In this document: positions 54,162 through 64,000 of the stretch, one piece after another
Numbering within the stretch: position 1 is the first letter of the stretch
Layout of the letters: every line of letters begins with the position of its first letter
Made by a program: the position numbers and the translations under genes
The notes under the pieces: generated by a model
Database searches by the model: none
The model's input: the letters and a program-made list of their open reading frames with translations, nothing else
Told to the model about the DNA's origin: nothing
DNA from: Spiroplasma_E sp902809815
GTDB lineage: Bacteria; Bacillota_I; Bacilli_A; Mycoplasmatales; VBWQ01
Direction: 5' to 3'
Length of the DNA: 64,000 nucleotides
Assembly (NCBI RefSeq): GCF_964030925.1
Contig: NZ_OZ034992.1
Span: 434,001-498,000 of the forward strand

Positions 54162-55829
54162 TTATTCCTGTAATTCTTCTAATTTTAAAAGTTGACCATA
54201 TCTTGTAGGGTCACTAACAATAGCAATGGTATCATTTTGCATTTGTAAAGAAATTATTATTCTATCATTAACTTTATCTCAATATAATGTTTGAACATCA
54301 GTATTCAATTCACCGTATAAAAATTCTTTAGACATAAAAGCAAATTTCTTATTACTTGATTGACTTTCAAAATTATAATAAATTTTATATTTAGTATTTG
54401 ATTTAAAAGTATATTTAATATGATTTATATTAACTTTTGTTCCTACTTCTTTTCATTGTGGAATATTTGGACTTGGTGTTGGAGTATTTGGTAATTCAAT
54501 ATTAATCTCATTATTTTTTAATTCATTTATTTTTAAAGTATGACTTGTAATTTTTATAGGTTGAATAATATCTACTTTAACTGTATTTTGTAATTCTTCT
54601 AATGAAAAAATATTTGCATATTTTTCATTTCCACCTTCTAAAATTAATTGTCATTTATTAATATCTAATAATTGTAAATATAAAATACCTTCTTCATTAT
54701 TAATTAAACCTTTTGTAAGAAATATTTTAATTCCATGATTTCCACCTAAATAATTACCTGTTTTAAATTCTACTGTTATTCTTGTATTTACTTGATGAAA
54801 TGGTGGAGATTCCCATGTAATAATTACTCTATAAAGAGTATTAAAAGCAAGATTAAAATCACCATATTTACGATTATTTATACTTTTACCTATTACTTTT
54901 CAATTTTCTTTAACTTGTTTTTTATTTATTTCATTAATAGCACCAACAATAGTTTTATTAGTAGTTTCTAATCTATCATATCTATTATTAAGTAATAATG
55001 AAATAGCAAGAGAACTATTTGAAACATCATTTATTCATAATTGGTCTCTATCATCTTTATATGTAAAATATCCTTTCATAAAAACAGATTTTTTATAATA
55101 ATCAGATAAATCTATTTTACCACCAGTAGCACTAATAACTTTCTTTTCTTGACCTTCTTTACCATCAACTAATTTCATAGTATCATTACTAAAATATTTA
55201 GTAAATAATTCAATTGTTGTTAAATTATCAAATGATTTAATACCAGTAGTATCAATTCATAATTGAGTTCCAATTAAATATTTAGGATTTTTAGGATATA
55301 TTTTTACTCTTGTATCATTTGTTTTTAAATTTATTAATTCTAAATATCTTGTAAAAGGACTATCTTCACCATAATTACTATAAAAATTACTAAAAAAATC
55401 ATTTCTTTTAGGTAAAACATCTAAATTAAAACCAGTAATATTTGGATATTCTTTAATTTTTCTTAAACAATTAAATACTTCTGGAACAATAAAATAAGGG
55501 TCAGTAGGATTAGTTTCACTATAAGTCATACCACCTTGACTAATACTTGATTGACCACGAATATAATTACTATCTTTTGTTAATAAAAATCTAACATAAT
55601 ATGCAGTTGCAGTTTGTATTTCATCAGTAAATTCTGTTAATGTAGTTTCTGGTCATTTTTTTGAAATAGAATGTCCACTTAAATAATCAATATTATTACT
55701 TGCAACTGAAATAGCAAATCAAATTTCATTATCTGGTGTTGTAGTATCATCAAATTCTAATTTATTAAAACCTTTTCAATTTTTAAATTCTTCAATTGTT
55801 ATAAACATTAATGGTTCTTTAATAGCCAT
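54162..55829 (-). CDS. virion protein, unknown, 555 aa
   Basis: MAIKEPLMFITIEEFKNWKG with AAGGAG upstream. The first about 100 residues resemble small head-tail connector or adaptor proteins (IEEFKNWKGFNKLEFDDTTT ... TATAYYVRFLL), followed by beta-rich sequence with Pro/Thr spacer (PNTPTPSPNIPQW). It lies between a membrane protein and the terminase. Could be a head fibre, connector or tail protein. Confidence 0.65.
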
Positions 55830-55872
55830 AATAATTTACTCCTTAATGTAAAATAAAGGGTATTTAAACCCT

Positions 55873-56223
55873 TTAAATTTTAAATTTAGTTACTTTTTTC
55901 TTATCTTTTTCTGATAATTCTTTTTTAGAAGCTCTTTGACTAATAATAGTATTTTTAAATACTTCTTGCTTTTCTTCATCATTATTAAAACTATCTAAAG
56001 ATTTAGCAATTGATGTAGTTTCTAATTGTAATTGAGAATTTATTTGTTTAATATTTGCTTTAATAAATTCTAATTCTTTATTATTTTTTAATTCTTTTGC
56101 TAAATTTGATTGTTTTGATTTTTTAATAAATTTTGATAAAAATAATAAAACAATAGTTACAATTACTCCACTAGCAACTGCTCCACTTAATACTGCTGAT
56201 ATTACTGTTGTAGATAAATTCAT
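55873..56223 (-). CDS. small membrane-anchored coiled-coil protein
   Basis: 116 aa. One helix at residues about 7-32 (VISAVLSGAVASGVIVTIVL), then a basic patch (KFIKKSK) and a long charged coiled coil. RBS GGTGGAA overlaps the previous gene's end. Possible spanin-like, tail or injection-channel protein; not recognised. Confidence 0.65.
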   Translation of the reverse strand: MNLSTTVISAVLSGAVASGVIVTIVLLFLSKFIKKSKQSNLAKELKNNKELEFIKANIKQINSQLQLETTSIAKSLDSFNNDEEKQEVFKNTIISQRASKKELSEKDKKKVTKFKI

Positions 56224-56226
56224 TTT

Positions 56227-56706
56227 TTATTCCACCTTTTCTTTTTTTATTTTTCTTATTTCTTTTTCTATTTTTGGTAAATATCAAATAATAATTAATA
56301 TTAAAATTGGTATTATTTTAATTATTAAATTTAATATAAATTTAATTCTTGATGGTGCTTTATTTGGTAAATGATGTAAACCAAATCCACCAATACTAGG
56401 TACAATTGTTAATCATATTGCATTACCTCAATTATGTTTTCAATCTACATGTTCCATACCTAATTTTGTAAATGATAATCATTTAGGTAATATTATTATT
56501 TGTGGTAATGTACTTCATAAAGTAATAATTAAAGATATTAATATAAATGATAATAAATTAATTGAATCTAATTGTTTTTTTCTTAATTTTTGAATATCAT
56601 TTAATAAACTAAAATCATATATTTTTCTATCTTTAATATAATCTCTTCTACCACGAGTAAAAGGAATTAAATAACTTGTTTTTCACTCTGGTTTTTGAAT
56701 TTCCAT
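56227..56706 (-). CDS. two-helix membrane protein of the late operon
   Basis: 159 aa. Helices at about residues 48-70 (LLSFILISLIITLWSTLP) and 127-147 (LIIKIIPILILIIIWYL). AGGTGG ribosome site overlaps the preceding stop. Stop is 3 bp before the next start. In a wall-less host such late membrane proteins may serve DNA entry or budding/egress (inference). Confidence 0.65.
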
Positions 56707-56714
56707 TTAACCAC

Positions 56715-57626
56715 CTACTTTCATGTTTTATAAAAATTAGAATTTCTTTTAATTTTTATATATTTTCTTGTATGTAAAGAATTTTTTAATAATTGTTTTC
56801 TTTCATATCTTCATTGTGTACTTCCAATTTCATTTTTAGATAAATTTTTATATTCTTTTAATTTAAAAAAACCTTTTTCTAATCTATTAATAAAATGCAT
56901 AGTTTTTTGAACATTAATATTATTTGGATAAATTACACTAGTATCTTGTGAACCATAATATTTACCTTTTTTTGATAATTCACTTTTAACATATTTTCTT
57001 AATTGACTTGGTAATCATTTTCTATTTCAAAATTTTCAAAATATTGTTCCAGCACCAGAACCATTTTTACCTTTTGCTTGTGTCATTAATATTCATATTT
57101 CTTGTGGAAATGTTGGATAAGTATATGGACCATATCATATTTGTCTTTTATCATTATCACTTTGAAATAATGTTGTTAAAGTTCCAATTTTTAAATTTTT
57201 ATTATCAACAATAAATCTTCCTTTTTTAAATCATGAACTTGATAATACTTCTCATGCATTATTTGGTATTTCTTCTTCATTTTCTTTAAATAAATTATTA
57301 AATTTATTAACATAATTTTTAACTGTTCTAATTTCTGTTGGCATAATATAATTTTTAAAACTATTTATTGGATTTTTAAATTTATTAATTTCATTTTGTA
57401 ATATAGATAATTCACTTGGTTTTAATATACTTGTTAATTTTTTAAGTATATTTGGATTAAAAACACTATATGGTTGATGTATTTCTTTTTCACTAATATT
57501 TTCACTATCAAATACTGCTTTTAATGATTGATTTTTATAATAAGTTTTTAAAGCATTTATTAATGCTAATTTAATATCATTACTTGCTAATGCATAATAT
57601 ATTCATTCAATAATTAAAGGTAACAT
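56715..57626 (-). CDS. late protein, unknown, 303 aa
   Basis: MLPLIIEWIYYALASNDIKL start overlapping the preceding stop (TAATG). Basic, with KAKGKNGSGAGTIFWKFWNR and LPSQLRKYVKSELSKKGKYY. No catalytic signature was recognised. Possibly a virion or morphogenesis protein. Confidence 0.65.
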
Positions 57627-58462
57627 TATAAACTCATGTGATTATAATCTCAATTTAATGAAACATTATCATGATTTAATGGTACTTCACTCATATTATC
57701 ACTACCATATTGACTAGTTGTTTCACTATTAATAGTAAATCTATTATCATTTATTAATCTTGCAGTTTCATCATTAAATGATGTTTCTTGCATTTCTTGA
57801 ATATGATTTGTAGTTTCCATAGGTAGTAAATTATGGATTATTTCACTTGCACCAGCAATAATAGTAGGTACTGCATAAGCATTATTAAAATCATTATTAA
57901 TACCCATTGCAACACCACTTGAAATTAAACATCCACCAGTAGCCATATTACAAATCTTTCTTATTGCTTCAAATTTATTAGGTATTAATTCTAGAATTCC
58001 ATTAATAAGATTTGATATACCATAAGCATTTAAACTAATATATGTATCTCAATCCATTAAATGATTATCAGTAGTATTTGGATTACTAAATAATAAATCT
58101 GGTGGAAATGGGTCAATAGTAGTAGTTGTTATTGGACTTTCAGTTGGATTAGGATTAATGGAAGAATTAGTAAACTTACTATAATTTGCTAATCCAATTG
58201 TTCCTAAACCTAATAAGATTTTTTTAGAACTATTAATTAATTTAGTTTTAGTATTTGGTCTTTGATTTAAATTTCAAATATCTAAACCTAATTTTTTACC
58301 AAATAATAAACTATTAATTGAACCTAATAATGGATTTGCAATTACTTGACCATAATAAGCACTTGTACCAATCATTGCACAAATAGGACTTATACCAGTT
58401 CTAATTAATTTAGTTAAAGTATAGTTACTCAATTGTGTAGTCTCAGAATGTTGTTGTGGCAT
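57626..58462 (-). CDS. late protein with hydrophobic segments, 278 aa
   Basis: MPQQHSETTQLSNYTLTKLI, followed by two Gly/Ala/Ile-rich hydrophobic regions (GISPICAMIGTSAYYGQVIA at about 22-41; MATGGCLISSGVAMGI at about 180-195). Such Gly-rich amphipathic proteins are often internal or membrane-penetrating virion proteins in small podoviruses (inference). Overlaps both neighbours by a few bases. Confidence 0.62.
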
Positions 58463-58718
58463 ATTTATTTTCTCCTTTTGATAATTGATTAGTTTTTTTA
58501 ATTTGAATTCTAACTGTTCCTTGACAATTTATATTATTACCAACACATATTGCAAAATTATCATGTACATCACTTACTATAAAATAATCATTTCTTAATT
58601 TAGGATATTCATCTAATAAAATTGCTCTAATATCATTACTAGTAGTTAAATCTTCTGGTTTTGGTGAATAAATAATAATATGTGCTTTTTCATTAAAATA
58701 TTTATAAATATATTCCAT
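58443..58718 (-). CDS. 91-aa late protein
   Basis: MEYIYKYFNEKAHIIIYSPK, mixed alpha/beta, ends KYATTTF. Starts 3 bp after the capsid stop and overlaps the next gene by 20 bp. Possible capsid decoration or adaptor protein by position only. Confidence 0.62.
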   Translation of the reverse strand: MEYIYKYFNEKAHIIIYSPKPEDLTTSNDIRAILLDEYPKLRNDYFIVSDVHDNFAICVGNNINCQGTVRIQIKKTNQLSKGENKYATTTF

Positions 58719-58720
58719 AA

Positions 58721-60037
58721 TTATTTTTTAGTAAATTCTAAATTTACTACTCCATAATAATCACTATTATTACCAGTCATAGTTGCACTTGTTGATTTAA
58801 TATCAAATTTTGCTTTACCTTTTTCATAACCATTATTACCAGCATTTATTATTGCATTTTCTAATTCATCATTAGTAGGTTTATCACCAGCCATAGTAAT
58901 TTTTCCTAAATTTCTATAATAAATAACATCTTCTAAATTTAATTTATTAATATCATCATATAAAGTTGATTGATAAGTTGCATTTTCATTTTTAGGATTA
59001 GTTAAAAAATCTTTTGCTCTTGCTTCTTTTATTTCTTCAATTGTAGGCATAGTTGGTCTAATTAAATACATTAAATTTGGTCTAATAGCACTAGGTAATG
59101 CAAATAAACATTTACCAATAATTTTAATATTATCTGTATCATTATCTAATTTTTGTCTTATTTTAGTAAATGAAATTGGCATACCTCACATATATCTATT
59201 AACTACAAAACCATGTGTATTTTTTAAACTATAATCTTTTTCTAAATGCATTGCTTTTTCAGTATCATGAATAAATTCTTGTTCTAAATAAAAACTTTCT
59301 CAAAATTCCATACCAGCAATTAAACTTGTATATCTTCTACCATATGCTAATGTATCTGCTGAAATTTGACTATAATTTAAAACAGTAAATGCTTTTGATA
59401 AACCTAAATTACTATCAATTCCAGTTGCTCCCATTAAATCTTCTCTATTAGTTCCTACAGTAATATAATTAACTAATTTAATTAATTTATTATTTCTTGC
59501 TCAAATTTTATAATAAGCTTCTTTTGCTTGTTCTGCATTCATATTAATTAAATCTAAAGGTAAGACTAATGATTTAGCAATAGCATAATCTTGAATACCA
59601 TTTAAAAATATTAATTCTAAATTTTCACCTAAATTTCTCATAAATGAAGCTGTTCAATTTGAAACAATTTGTACTGCAATATCTTTTGGTGATTTCATAA
59701 ATCTTTCAATATCAAATTCTGGAATTTCAAAATCAATTGTTAAATATTTATTAATTTCTAATTTAGTTGTATAAACATCACCTTTTTGTCTTTTAGTACC
59801 ATTTTTTCAATCTCATGTTGATCCTCATAATACACGAACTGTAGCTCTATAAATTGCTATAGCAACTCCAGCCATTTCACCAATTTGAGTAGCACTACAA
59901 GTTCCACGCATAAACATTGTTGATTTTTCACTTGTTAATTCACCACGTACTTGTGCTTCAAGTACACTTAAAATAGCATTTTCAGTAGGATTATTACCTT
60001 TAATAAAAAATGCTTCAGGTATTTTTATAGCTCCCAT
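58721..60037 (-). CDS. major capsid protein (probable)
   Basis: 438 aa immediately after the scaffold-like gene, the usual place for the major head protein. Starts MGAIKIPEAFFIKGNNPTEN; contains IAVQIVSNWTASFMRNLGEN, a helix like the spine region, and TVGTNREDLMGATGIDSN. The C-terminal NAGNNGYEKGKAKFDIKSTS could be an insertion or surface domain. AGAAAG upstream. HK97-fold membership cannot be shown by eye. Confidence 0.7.
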
Positions 60038-60051
60038 AATAAAACTTCTTT

Positions 60052-60585
60052 CTATTTACTAATAGATTGAAAAACTTCATTTCTAGTAATTTCAACTAAA
60101 TCTTCTAATTCTTTTTGATTAGTCATTCCTTGTGTTGTTGCTTTATTTTTTAAATCTTGAGCAATTTTAAAATGGTCTAATGAATTATTATGTAATTTTA
60201 AAATTAAATCAGTAGGATTAATTGAATTATCTTGTTGTTTATTTTCTTGTTTAATAGGTTCTGATTTATCAATTAAAAAATCTTTATAATCTTCATTTAT
60301 TTTATTAAATGCTTCTTGTTTAGATAAAGATTTATAATTATCAGTATTCATTAAATTTTTAATTAAATTTACTTTTTTAGTATCTTTAATATTTGAAAAT
60401 AATTGTTGCTCTTCAAAACTATTAATTTTATTTTCATATTCTTTTATTTTAGTTTCATATTCACTTAATTTAGGTTCAATATCTTTTTTACTTTCAGCAT
60501 ATACTACATTTCTATGTTGTTTTAGTAAATTTTTAACATCATCTAAACTATAATTCTCTTTTTCATCAAAAGTAAAATCACTCAT
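60052..60585 (-). CDS. scaffold-like protein
   Basis: 177 aa, highly charged and coiled-coil rich (YETKIKEYENKINSFEEQQL), Lys/Glu/Gln/Asn, no Cys: the typical composition of a phage scaffolding protein, and placed directly before the capsid gene. AGGGAGA upstream of the ATG. It heads the transcript from the promoter at about 60675. Confidence 0.72.
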   Translation of the reverse strand: MSDFTFDEKENYSLDDVKNLLKQHRNVVYAESKKDIEPKLSEYETKIKEYENKINSFEEQQLFSNIKDTKKVNLIKNLMNTDNYKSLSKQEAFNKINEDYKDFLIDKSEPIKQENKQQDNSINPTDLILKLHNNSLDHFKIAQDLKNKATTQGMTNQKELEDLVEITRNEVFQSISK

Positions 60586-60599
60586 ACTTTTAATCTCCC

Positions 60600-60732
60600 T
60601 TTATTAATTTTTAATAATTCACTTGGTTAATAGGTCACTTTTATATATGTTAATTTAACATATTCACTTTATTAAATTATATCATTTTTATCCTTTAAAA
60701 TAAAGAAAAAAACCTATATTTATTATAGGTTT
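60600..60732 (-). promoter_or_regulatory. late promoter with terminator upstream
   Basis: Minus strand: terminator AACCTATAATAAATATAGGTT with T7 ending the terminase-small transcript (about 60735-60705), then ATGATATAAT (-10 at about 60680), then palindrome TATGTTAAATTAACATA (about 60662-60646), then the AGGGAG of the scaffold gene. Confidence 0.6.
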
Positions 60733-61113
60733 TTAATCATTATTTTCTATTTTTCTAGGTTCACAAATATTAATAATTATATTACTTTTTGAGTTATTAT
60801 CTTCTTCATTAATATCATATTCATTCGGATAACTAACTTGTCAATGTTTATAAATTATTTCTGGTTTTACTAATGATTTTTCTAACATATGAGTTGAAAT
60901 TATCGCTCTTGCATTATCATAATCTTTAATAAATTTTTTACGTCATGGATTGCTTCTACGTCGGCAATCATAAACAAATTTTCTATCAATTCCAAGTGCA
61001 TTATTTAATCCTTGTGGAGTTAATATAACCTTTTTAGTTCTTAAATAATTATCAATTTGAGTTTTATAATTAACACTTAATTTTTCACCATATTTTTTTT
61101 CTTTTTCTGGCAT
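60733..61113 (-). CDS. probable terminase small subunit
   Basis: 126 aa. A helix-turn-helix-like TPQGLNNALGIDRKFVYDCR at about residues 33-52, a basic patch, then DNARAIISTHMLEKSLVKPE. This matches the pattern of small terminases that recognise DNA and end in short coiled regions. First leftward gene of the late block, divergent from the recombinase. The assignment rests on pattern and position. Confidence 0.6.
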
Positions 61114-61234
61114 ATTATATCACCTATATTCAATATTTATATACTAATTATAACATTTTAAGCAAAGTATATTACAACACTGAACAATTAATAATTGTTA
61201 TACTAAAAATTATGTATTTAGAAAGGAATAATAT
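61114..61234. promoter_or_regulatory. divergent control region with 17-bp palindrome
   Basis: 121 bp between the small-terminase gene and the recombinase gene. It carries the perfect palindrome AACAATTAATAATTGTT (61183-61199), a likely operator, and GAAAGGA for the recombinase. A related half-site AACAATTAATAATT lies at 62515, downstream of the right-end promoter. Confidence 0.6.
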
Positions 61235-62398
61235 TATGATTTTACTTCCTGAACAATTTCCTCATAATCAGTTTAAAATTAGTCATGAAAAACAAATGTT
61301 ATTAGATTATAAAAATAATTTAATTAATTATGATAAATATTGACATAAAAATGAATATGATAAAAATAAATATAAATATGTTAAAACTGCTAAAAGAACT
61401 TTTACATCAATGTATGGAATAGTAAAAGATTTTTATAGAAAAGTATATCAACATAAAATTACTGGTGAATATTTATATCCATTAGATACATATATTAATA
61501 TTGATAAAAATAAAAAATTTACTAATCAAGTAACAAAATCAATAATTTATGAAGCAGATTTAAATAATATTACATATCCTATAATTAAACATAATTTAAA
61601 AATAAGTATATCATTATCAACTATTTGTAGAAGAGTAAAAAAAACTAATATATTTGTTCAAGAATTACCACAAGAAAAAATAAAAATATTACCAACTGAT
61701 TATATTTATATTCAATCAGATGAATCATATAATAATTTAATTGATAATAAAAAGAAAAGAAAATTTAGACATAGAACAGTAAGTATAAGTACAGGTTTTG
61801 ATTTAAATAAATCTACTGATAATAGACATGTTTTAGAAAATAAATATATTTTTGTTTTATCAACTAGAAAAGGTCAAAGAATTACTAAAAAAGAATTTGG
61901 TAAATCTATAATAACTAATTTAGATAATATTTTTATTGGTTATACTAATGAAAATTTAAAATTAACTGGTGATGGTGCAACTTATCTTAAATCTACTGCT
62001 AATTATTTAAAAATTGATTATGCTGTAGATAAATGACATCCATTACAAAAATTAAAACAAGTATTTATTGTAGGAAAAGGTAAAAGAACAAAAGAAAATA
62101 ATAAAAAATTAAATTATGCATATTATAAATTATTTTTAAATGGTTGTTATTATAAATTATTAGATTATTTAAAAGAAAATAATGCTGATGAAAAAATATA
62201 TGAATATTTTAAAAATAATAAAAAAGGTATTGAAAATCAAAATGCTATTTGAAATATTGGTTGTAGTGCTGAAAGTGATGTTTATCATTTAATAAAATCT
62301 ATATCTAATAATAATGCAAAAATTTATTCAAAAGAAGCATTTTTTAATTTATTAAAATTAAAACAAGCAAGAATTAATAAATTAAAAGTATTTGTTTA
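61235..62398 (+). CDS. UPF0236/ISLre2-like DDE recombinase of the prophage
   Basis: About 387 aa, MILLPEQFPHNQFKISHEKQ. Layout as in UPF0236: SMYGIVKDFYRKVYQHKITG with a following long beta region, HTH-like ISLSTICRRVKK, first acid in DYIYIQSDESYNN, second in LKLTGDGATYLKSTANYL, then AVDKWHPLQKLKQ and the NKKGIENQNAIWNIGCSAES signature shared with 30882. It probably catalyses integration and excision of the whole prophage; the 9-bp duplication agrees. No tyrosine or serine integrase was found in E2. Ends 185 bp from the right end. Confidence 0.8.
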
Positions 62399-62583
62399 AA
62401 TTTATAAAATTTAATAAATCTAAACCTAAATAGTTAGGAATTTTTATTTTATAAAAGTTAATAAAATCTATAATAAGACTTGACATTTACCCTATTTAGG
62501 GTTATAATATTTATAACAATTAATAATTTATTTTATCTTTTATTTAAAGAAAATTAAATTATAACTAGACTTGAAATACGCCC
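62399..62583 (+). promoter_or_regulatory. right end of E2: terminator, outward promoter, terminal repeat
   Basis: Terminator-like CCTAAATAGTTAGG with T5 (about 62424-62444) ends the recombinase mRNA. Then a consensus promoter pointing out of the element: TTGACA (62480-62485), 17 bp containing the palindrome ACCCTATTTAGGGT (62489-62502), TATAAT (62503-62508). The right terminal repeat ends at 62583 with CGCCC. Confidence 0.75.
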
Positions 62584-62592
62584 GATTGTAAT
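62584..62592 (+). repeat. 9-bp target duplication GATTGTAAT, right
   Basis: Second copy of the site at 41164-41172; marks where prophage E1 resumes. Confidence 0.9.
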
Positions 62593-62718
62593 AGTAAAGT
62601 ATTAGTTACTTTAAAAATTGGAAATATAGAAGATAGTGCTGTTCAATTTTTTAATATGTGTTATTTTCATAAAAAACAATTTAAAAATAAAATAAAAGAA
62701 ATTAAAAATAAGGAGTAA
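62593..62718 (+). pseudogene. C-terminal half of the Cys/His mini-protein cut by E2
   Basis: Carries SKVLVTLKIGN to FHKKQFKNKIKEIKNKE in frame but no start; its first 19 codons are at 41116-41172. It lies downstream of E2's outward promoter, so it may be transcribed but not translated. Confidence 0.78.
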
Positions 62719-62721
62719 ATA

Positions 62722-63006
62722 ATGAATTTATGAGACTTTTTAAAATATAGTGATAAATATAATGTTTTTAAAATATTTACTGAAGATAAAGAAATATATT
62801 TTTCATGAAATGGTGGAAATAGTGAATTAGATGATGACCGTACTTTATTAGGTTATGAATTAGCAGACTGAAAAGTATTATCATATAAGTTAGACCCAGA
62901 TAGTTTAGAAATTGAAGTATTTGTTGCACCAGATAATCAATTAATGCAAAATTATAATCATTTTCCAAAAACAAAAGAAGAAAGATTAAATTATAATAAG
63001 GAGTAA
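62722..63006 (+). CDS. 94-aa early protein, E1
   Basis: Same as 46444 in E2 (MNLWDFLKYSDKYNVFKIFT). AAGGAG upstream. Confidence 0.63.
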
Positions 63007-63009
63007 ATA

Positions 63010-63276
63010 ATGATAATGATAAATTGTACAATAGATGAATTTTTAAATAAATGAAAAAAAGAAAAACATTATGATGTAAGTGTTGGTCATTTTTCAGGTG
63101 AAGGAGATTTTACTTTAAATTTTAAAGATTTGCATATTGACAAAAATAATATTGAAGAATTTGAAGAATTATTAAATGATTATAATATTAATAGAAAAAT
63201 TTGAGAAAAAATAGAAAAATGTAAACAATGTCATCATCATAATTCTCAAATAGAAATTAATGATGATGATGAATAA
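63010..63276 (+). CDS. 88-aa early protein with CxxCHHH tail, E1
   Basis: Same as 46732 in E2. Confidence 0.63.
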
Positions 63277-63421
63277 AATAATTAAATAATCTATATTTAA
63301 TATAGAAAATATGATATAATTAATAAAGAGAAATTACTCATTCCTAAATAATTTCTCTTTTTTATTTTTTTTGATTTATAATATTATTAACAAATAAAAA
63401 AATGGGAATGAGTTTTTATTT
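63277..63421 (+). promoter_or_regulatory. operator, promoter and attenuator-like leader, E1 copy
   Basis: Same as 46999-47143 (offset 16278): palindrome, TATAAT, terminator hairpin and the ACTCATTCC/GGAATGAGT alternative pairing. Confidence 0.63.
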
Positions 63422-64000
63422 ATGAGTAATAATAATATAAATGAATATTGATTATATTTAGATGATAGTGGTAAATTTCTTAATAAAAGCGATAAACATG
63501 TAATTTATGGTGGTATTATTTTTAATAATAAAAATAAAAGAAATAATTTTATTAAAAGTTTTATTGAAGCAAAAAAGAAAGTAACAAAAAAATCTGAAAT
63601 AAAAGGAGATGATATTGCTAAAAAATATATTAAATTTAAAAAAAGTCCTTATAAAAAAGCAGATATAGAAAATTTAATTAGTAAATACAAAATAATAGAT
63701 AATTTATTTTGCGTTTGAACATGCAAAAAAGATTTAATTTTACCAACTTCAGATGAAGAACATGCAAAATTAAAAAATAATGAATTAATTGCTTTATTAA
63801 TAAAAAAATTAATTGAAAATAAAACTATATTACCTAATTCAAATATAAATTTATATATTGATGATATTTATACACAACCTATTCAAGAAATAGATGCAAT
63901 TAATTTAAAATCATATCTAAATAAAAATTATTCAAAAAATGGAATAATTAGATTTTTAAGAACAAAAAATATAATCATTAATAAAGTAAAATACTTAGAT
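63422..64000 (+). CDS. DUF3800-like protein, E1 copy, cut by window end
   Basis: First 193 codons, the same as the product of 47144 up to the window edge; N-terminal NEYWLYLDDSGKF and central NLYIDDIYTQ present, C-terminus outside. Confidence 0.62.

Larger units (their letters stand above)
41173..62583. mobile_element. prophage E2, complete, inserted in prophage E1
   Basis: 21411 bp including a 1156-bp IS5 copy. Left end GGACGTATTGCAACCTTAG, right end (complement) GGGCGTATTTCAAGTCTAG: imperfect inverted repeats of about 30 bp (11 of the first 14 bases match, then TAGTTA and TTTAAT). Flanked by GATTGTAAT on both sides. Content: early operon (+), DUF3800-like gene (+), late virion operon (-), and a UPF0236-type recombinase (+) at the right end. 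Confidence 0.9.
62584..64000 (+). mobile_element. prophage E1, right part (continues beyond window)
   Basis: Continues the E1 gene order after the E2 insertion. Nearly identical to 46307-47722 of E2 (offset 16277-16278), with a few substitutions and a one-base indel around 62690-62720. Confidence 0.85.

Noticed and set aside
1..64000. CRISPR array or tRNA/rRNA genes
   Set aside because: No regularly spaced repeats and no cloverleaf or rRNA-like sequence was seen.

Overview
The window comes from a Spiroplasma-type mollicute. It is very AT-rich, genes are interrupted unless TGA is read as tryptophan (genetic code 4), there are large surface lipoproteins with a lipobox but no cell-wall genes, and it carries many insertion sequences and prophage DNA. 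All coordinates below assume TGA = Trp.

Chromosomal part, about 1-30 kb. Leftward mutM (start only) and polA are followed by two tandem structured RNA candidates. A small gene is split by an IS3-type element whose 977-bp core is duplicated in tandem. Next come a small unknown gene, an intact IS5-type element, an ABC-F ATPase, a charged coiled-coil protein, and a divergent pair of a 717-aa lipoprotein and a 1575-aa FtsX-type permease. A J-domain/ankyrin fusion gene and a second, frameshifted IS5 copy follow. The dense rightward run ftsY-ylxM-ymdB-like-hydrolase-metK-cutC is housekeeping. After it lie an ankyrin protein, a lipoprotein, a YhaM-type exoribonuclease and a hexose-phosphate mutase. 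Four genes (6134, 17271, 25462-, 30028-) share a terminator-like hairpin in the leader just before the ribosome-binding site.

30-37 kb is a decayed phage-like remnant: a UPF0236/Mbov_0401-type recombinase gene, small Cys/His proteins, membrane proteins and a two-gene leftward structural block carrying homopolymer frameshifts. It ends in an IS5 copy that is cut off at 36999.

37 kb to the end is the most interesting part. A prophage (E1) starts at 37000 inside that IS5 copy. After 4173 bp it is interrupted by a second, closely related prophage (E2, 41173-62583, about 21.4 kb including an IS5 copy). E2 is bounded by a perfect 9-bp direct repeat GATTGTAAT and imperfect inverted ends beginning GG(A/G)CGTATT(G/T)CAA. 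E1 resumes at 62584 and runs off the window. Each element has a rightward early operon (ribbon-helix-helix regulator, ERF-type annealing protein, RuvC-like resolvase, many tiny zinc-finger-like proteins, a DUF3800-like protein behind an attenuator-like leader). E2 also shows a convergent leftward late operon (small and large terminase, portal, scaffold, capsid, other structural and membrane proteins). At its right end is a UPF0236/ISLre2-like DDE recombinase gene, and an outward consensus promoter with a palindromic operator. This suggests a small terminase- and portal-bearing Spiroplasma phage that integrates by transposition instead of by a tyrosine or serine integrase.
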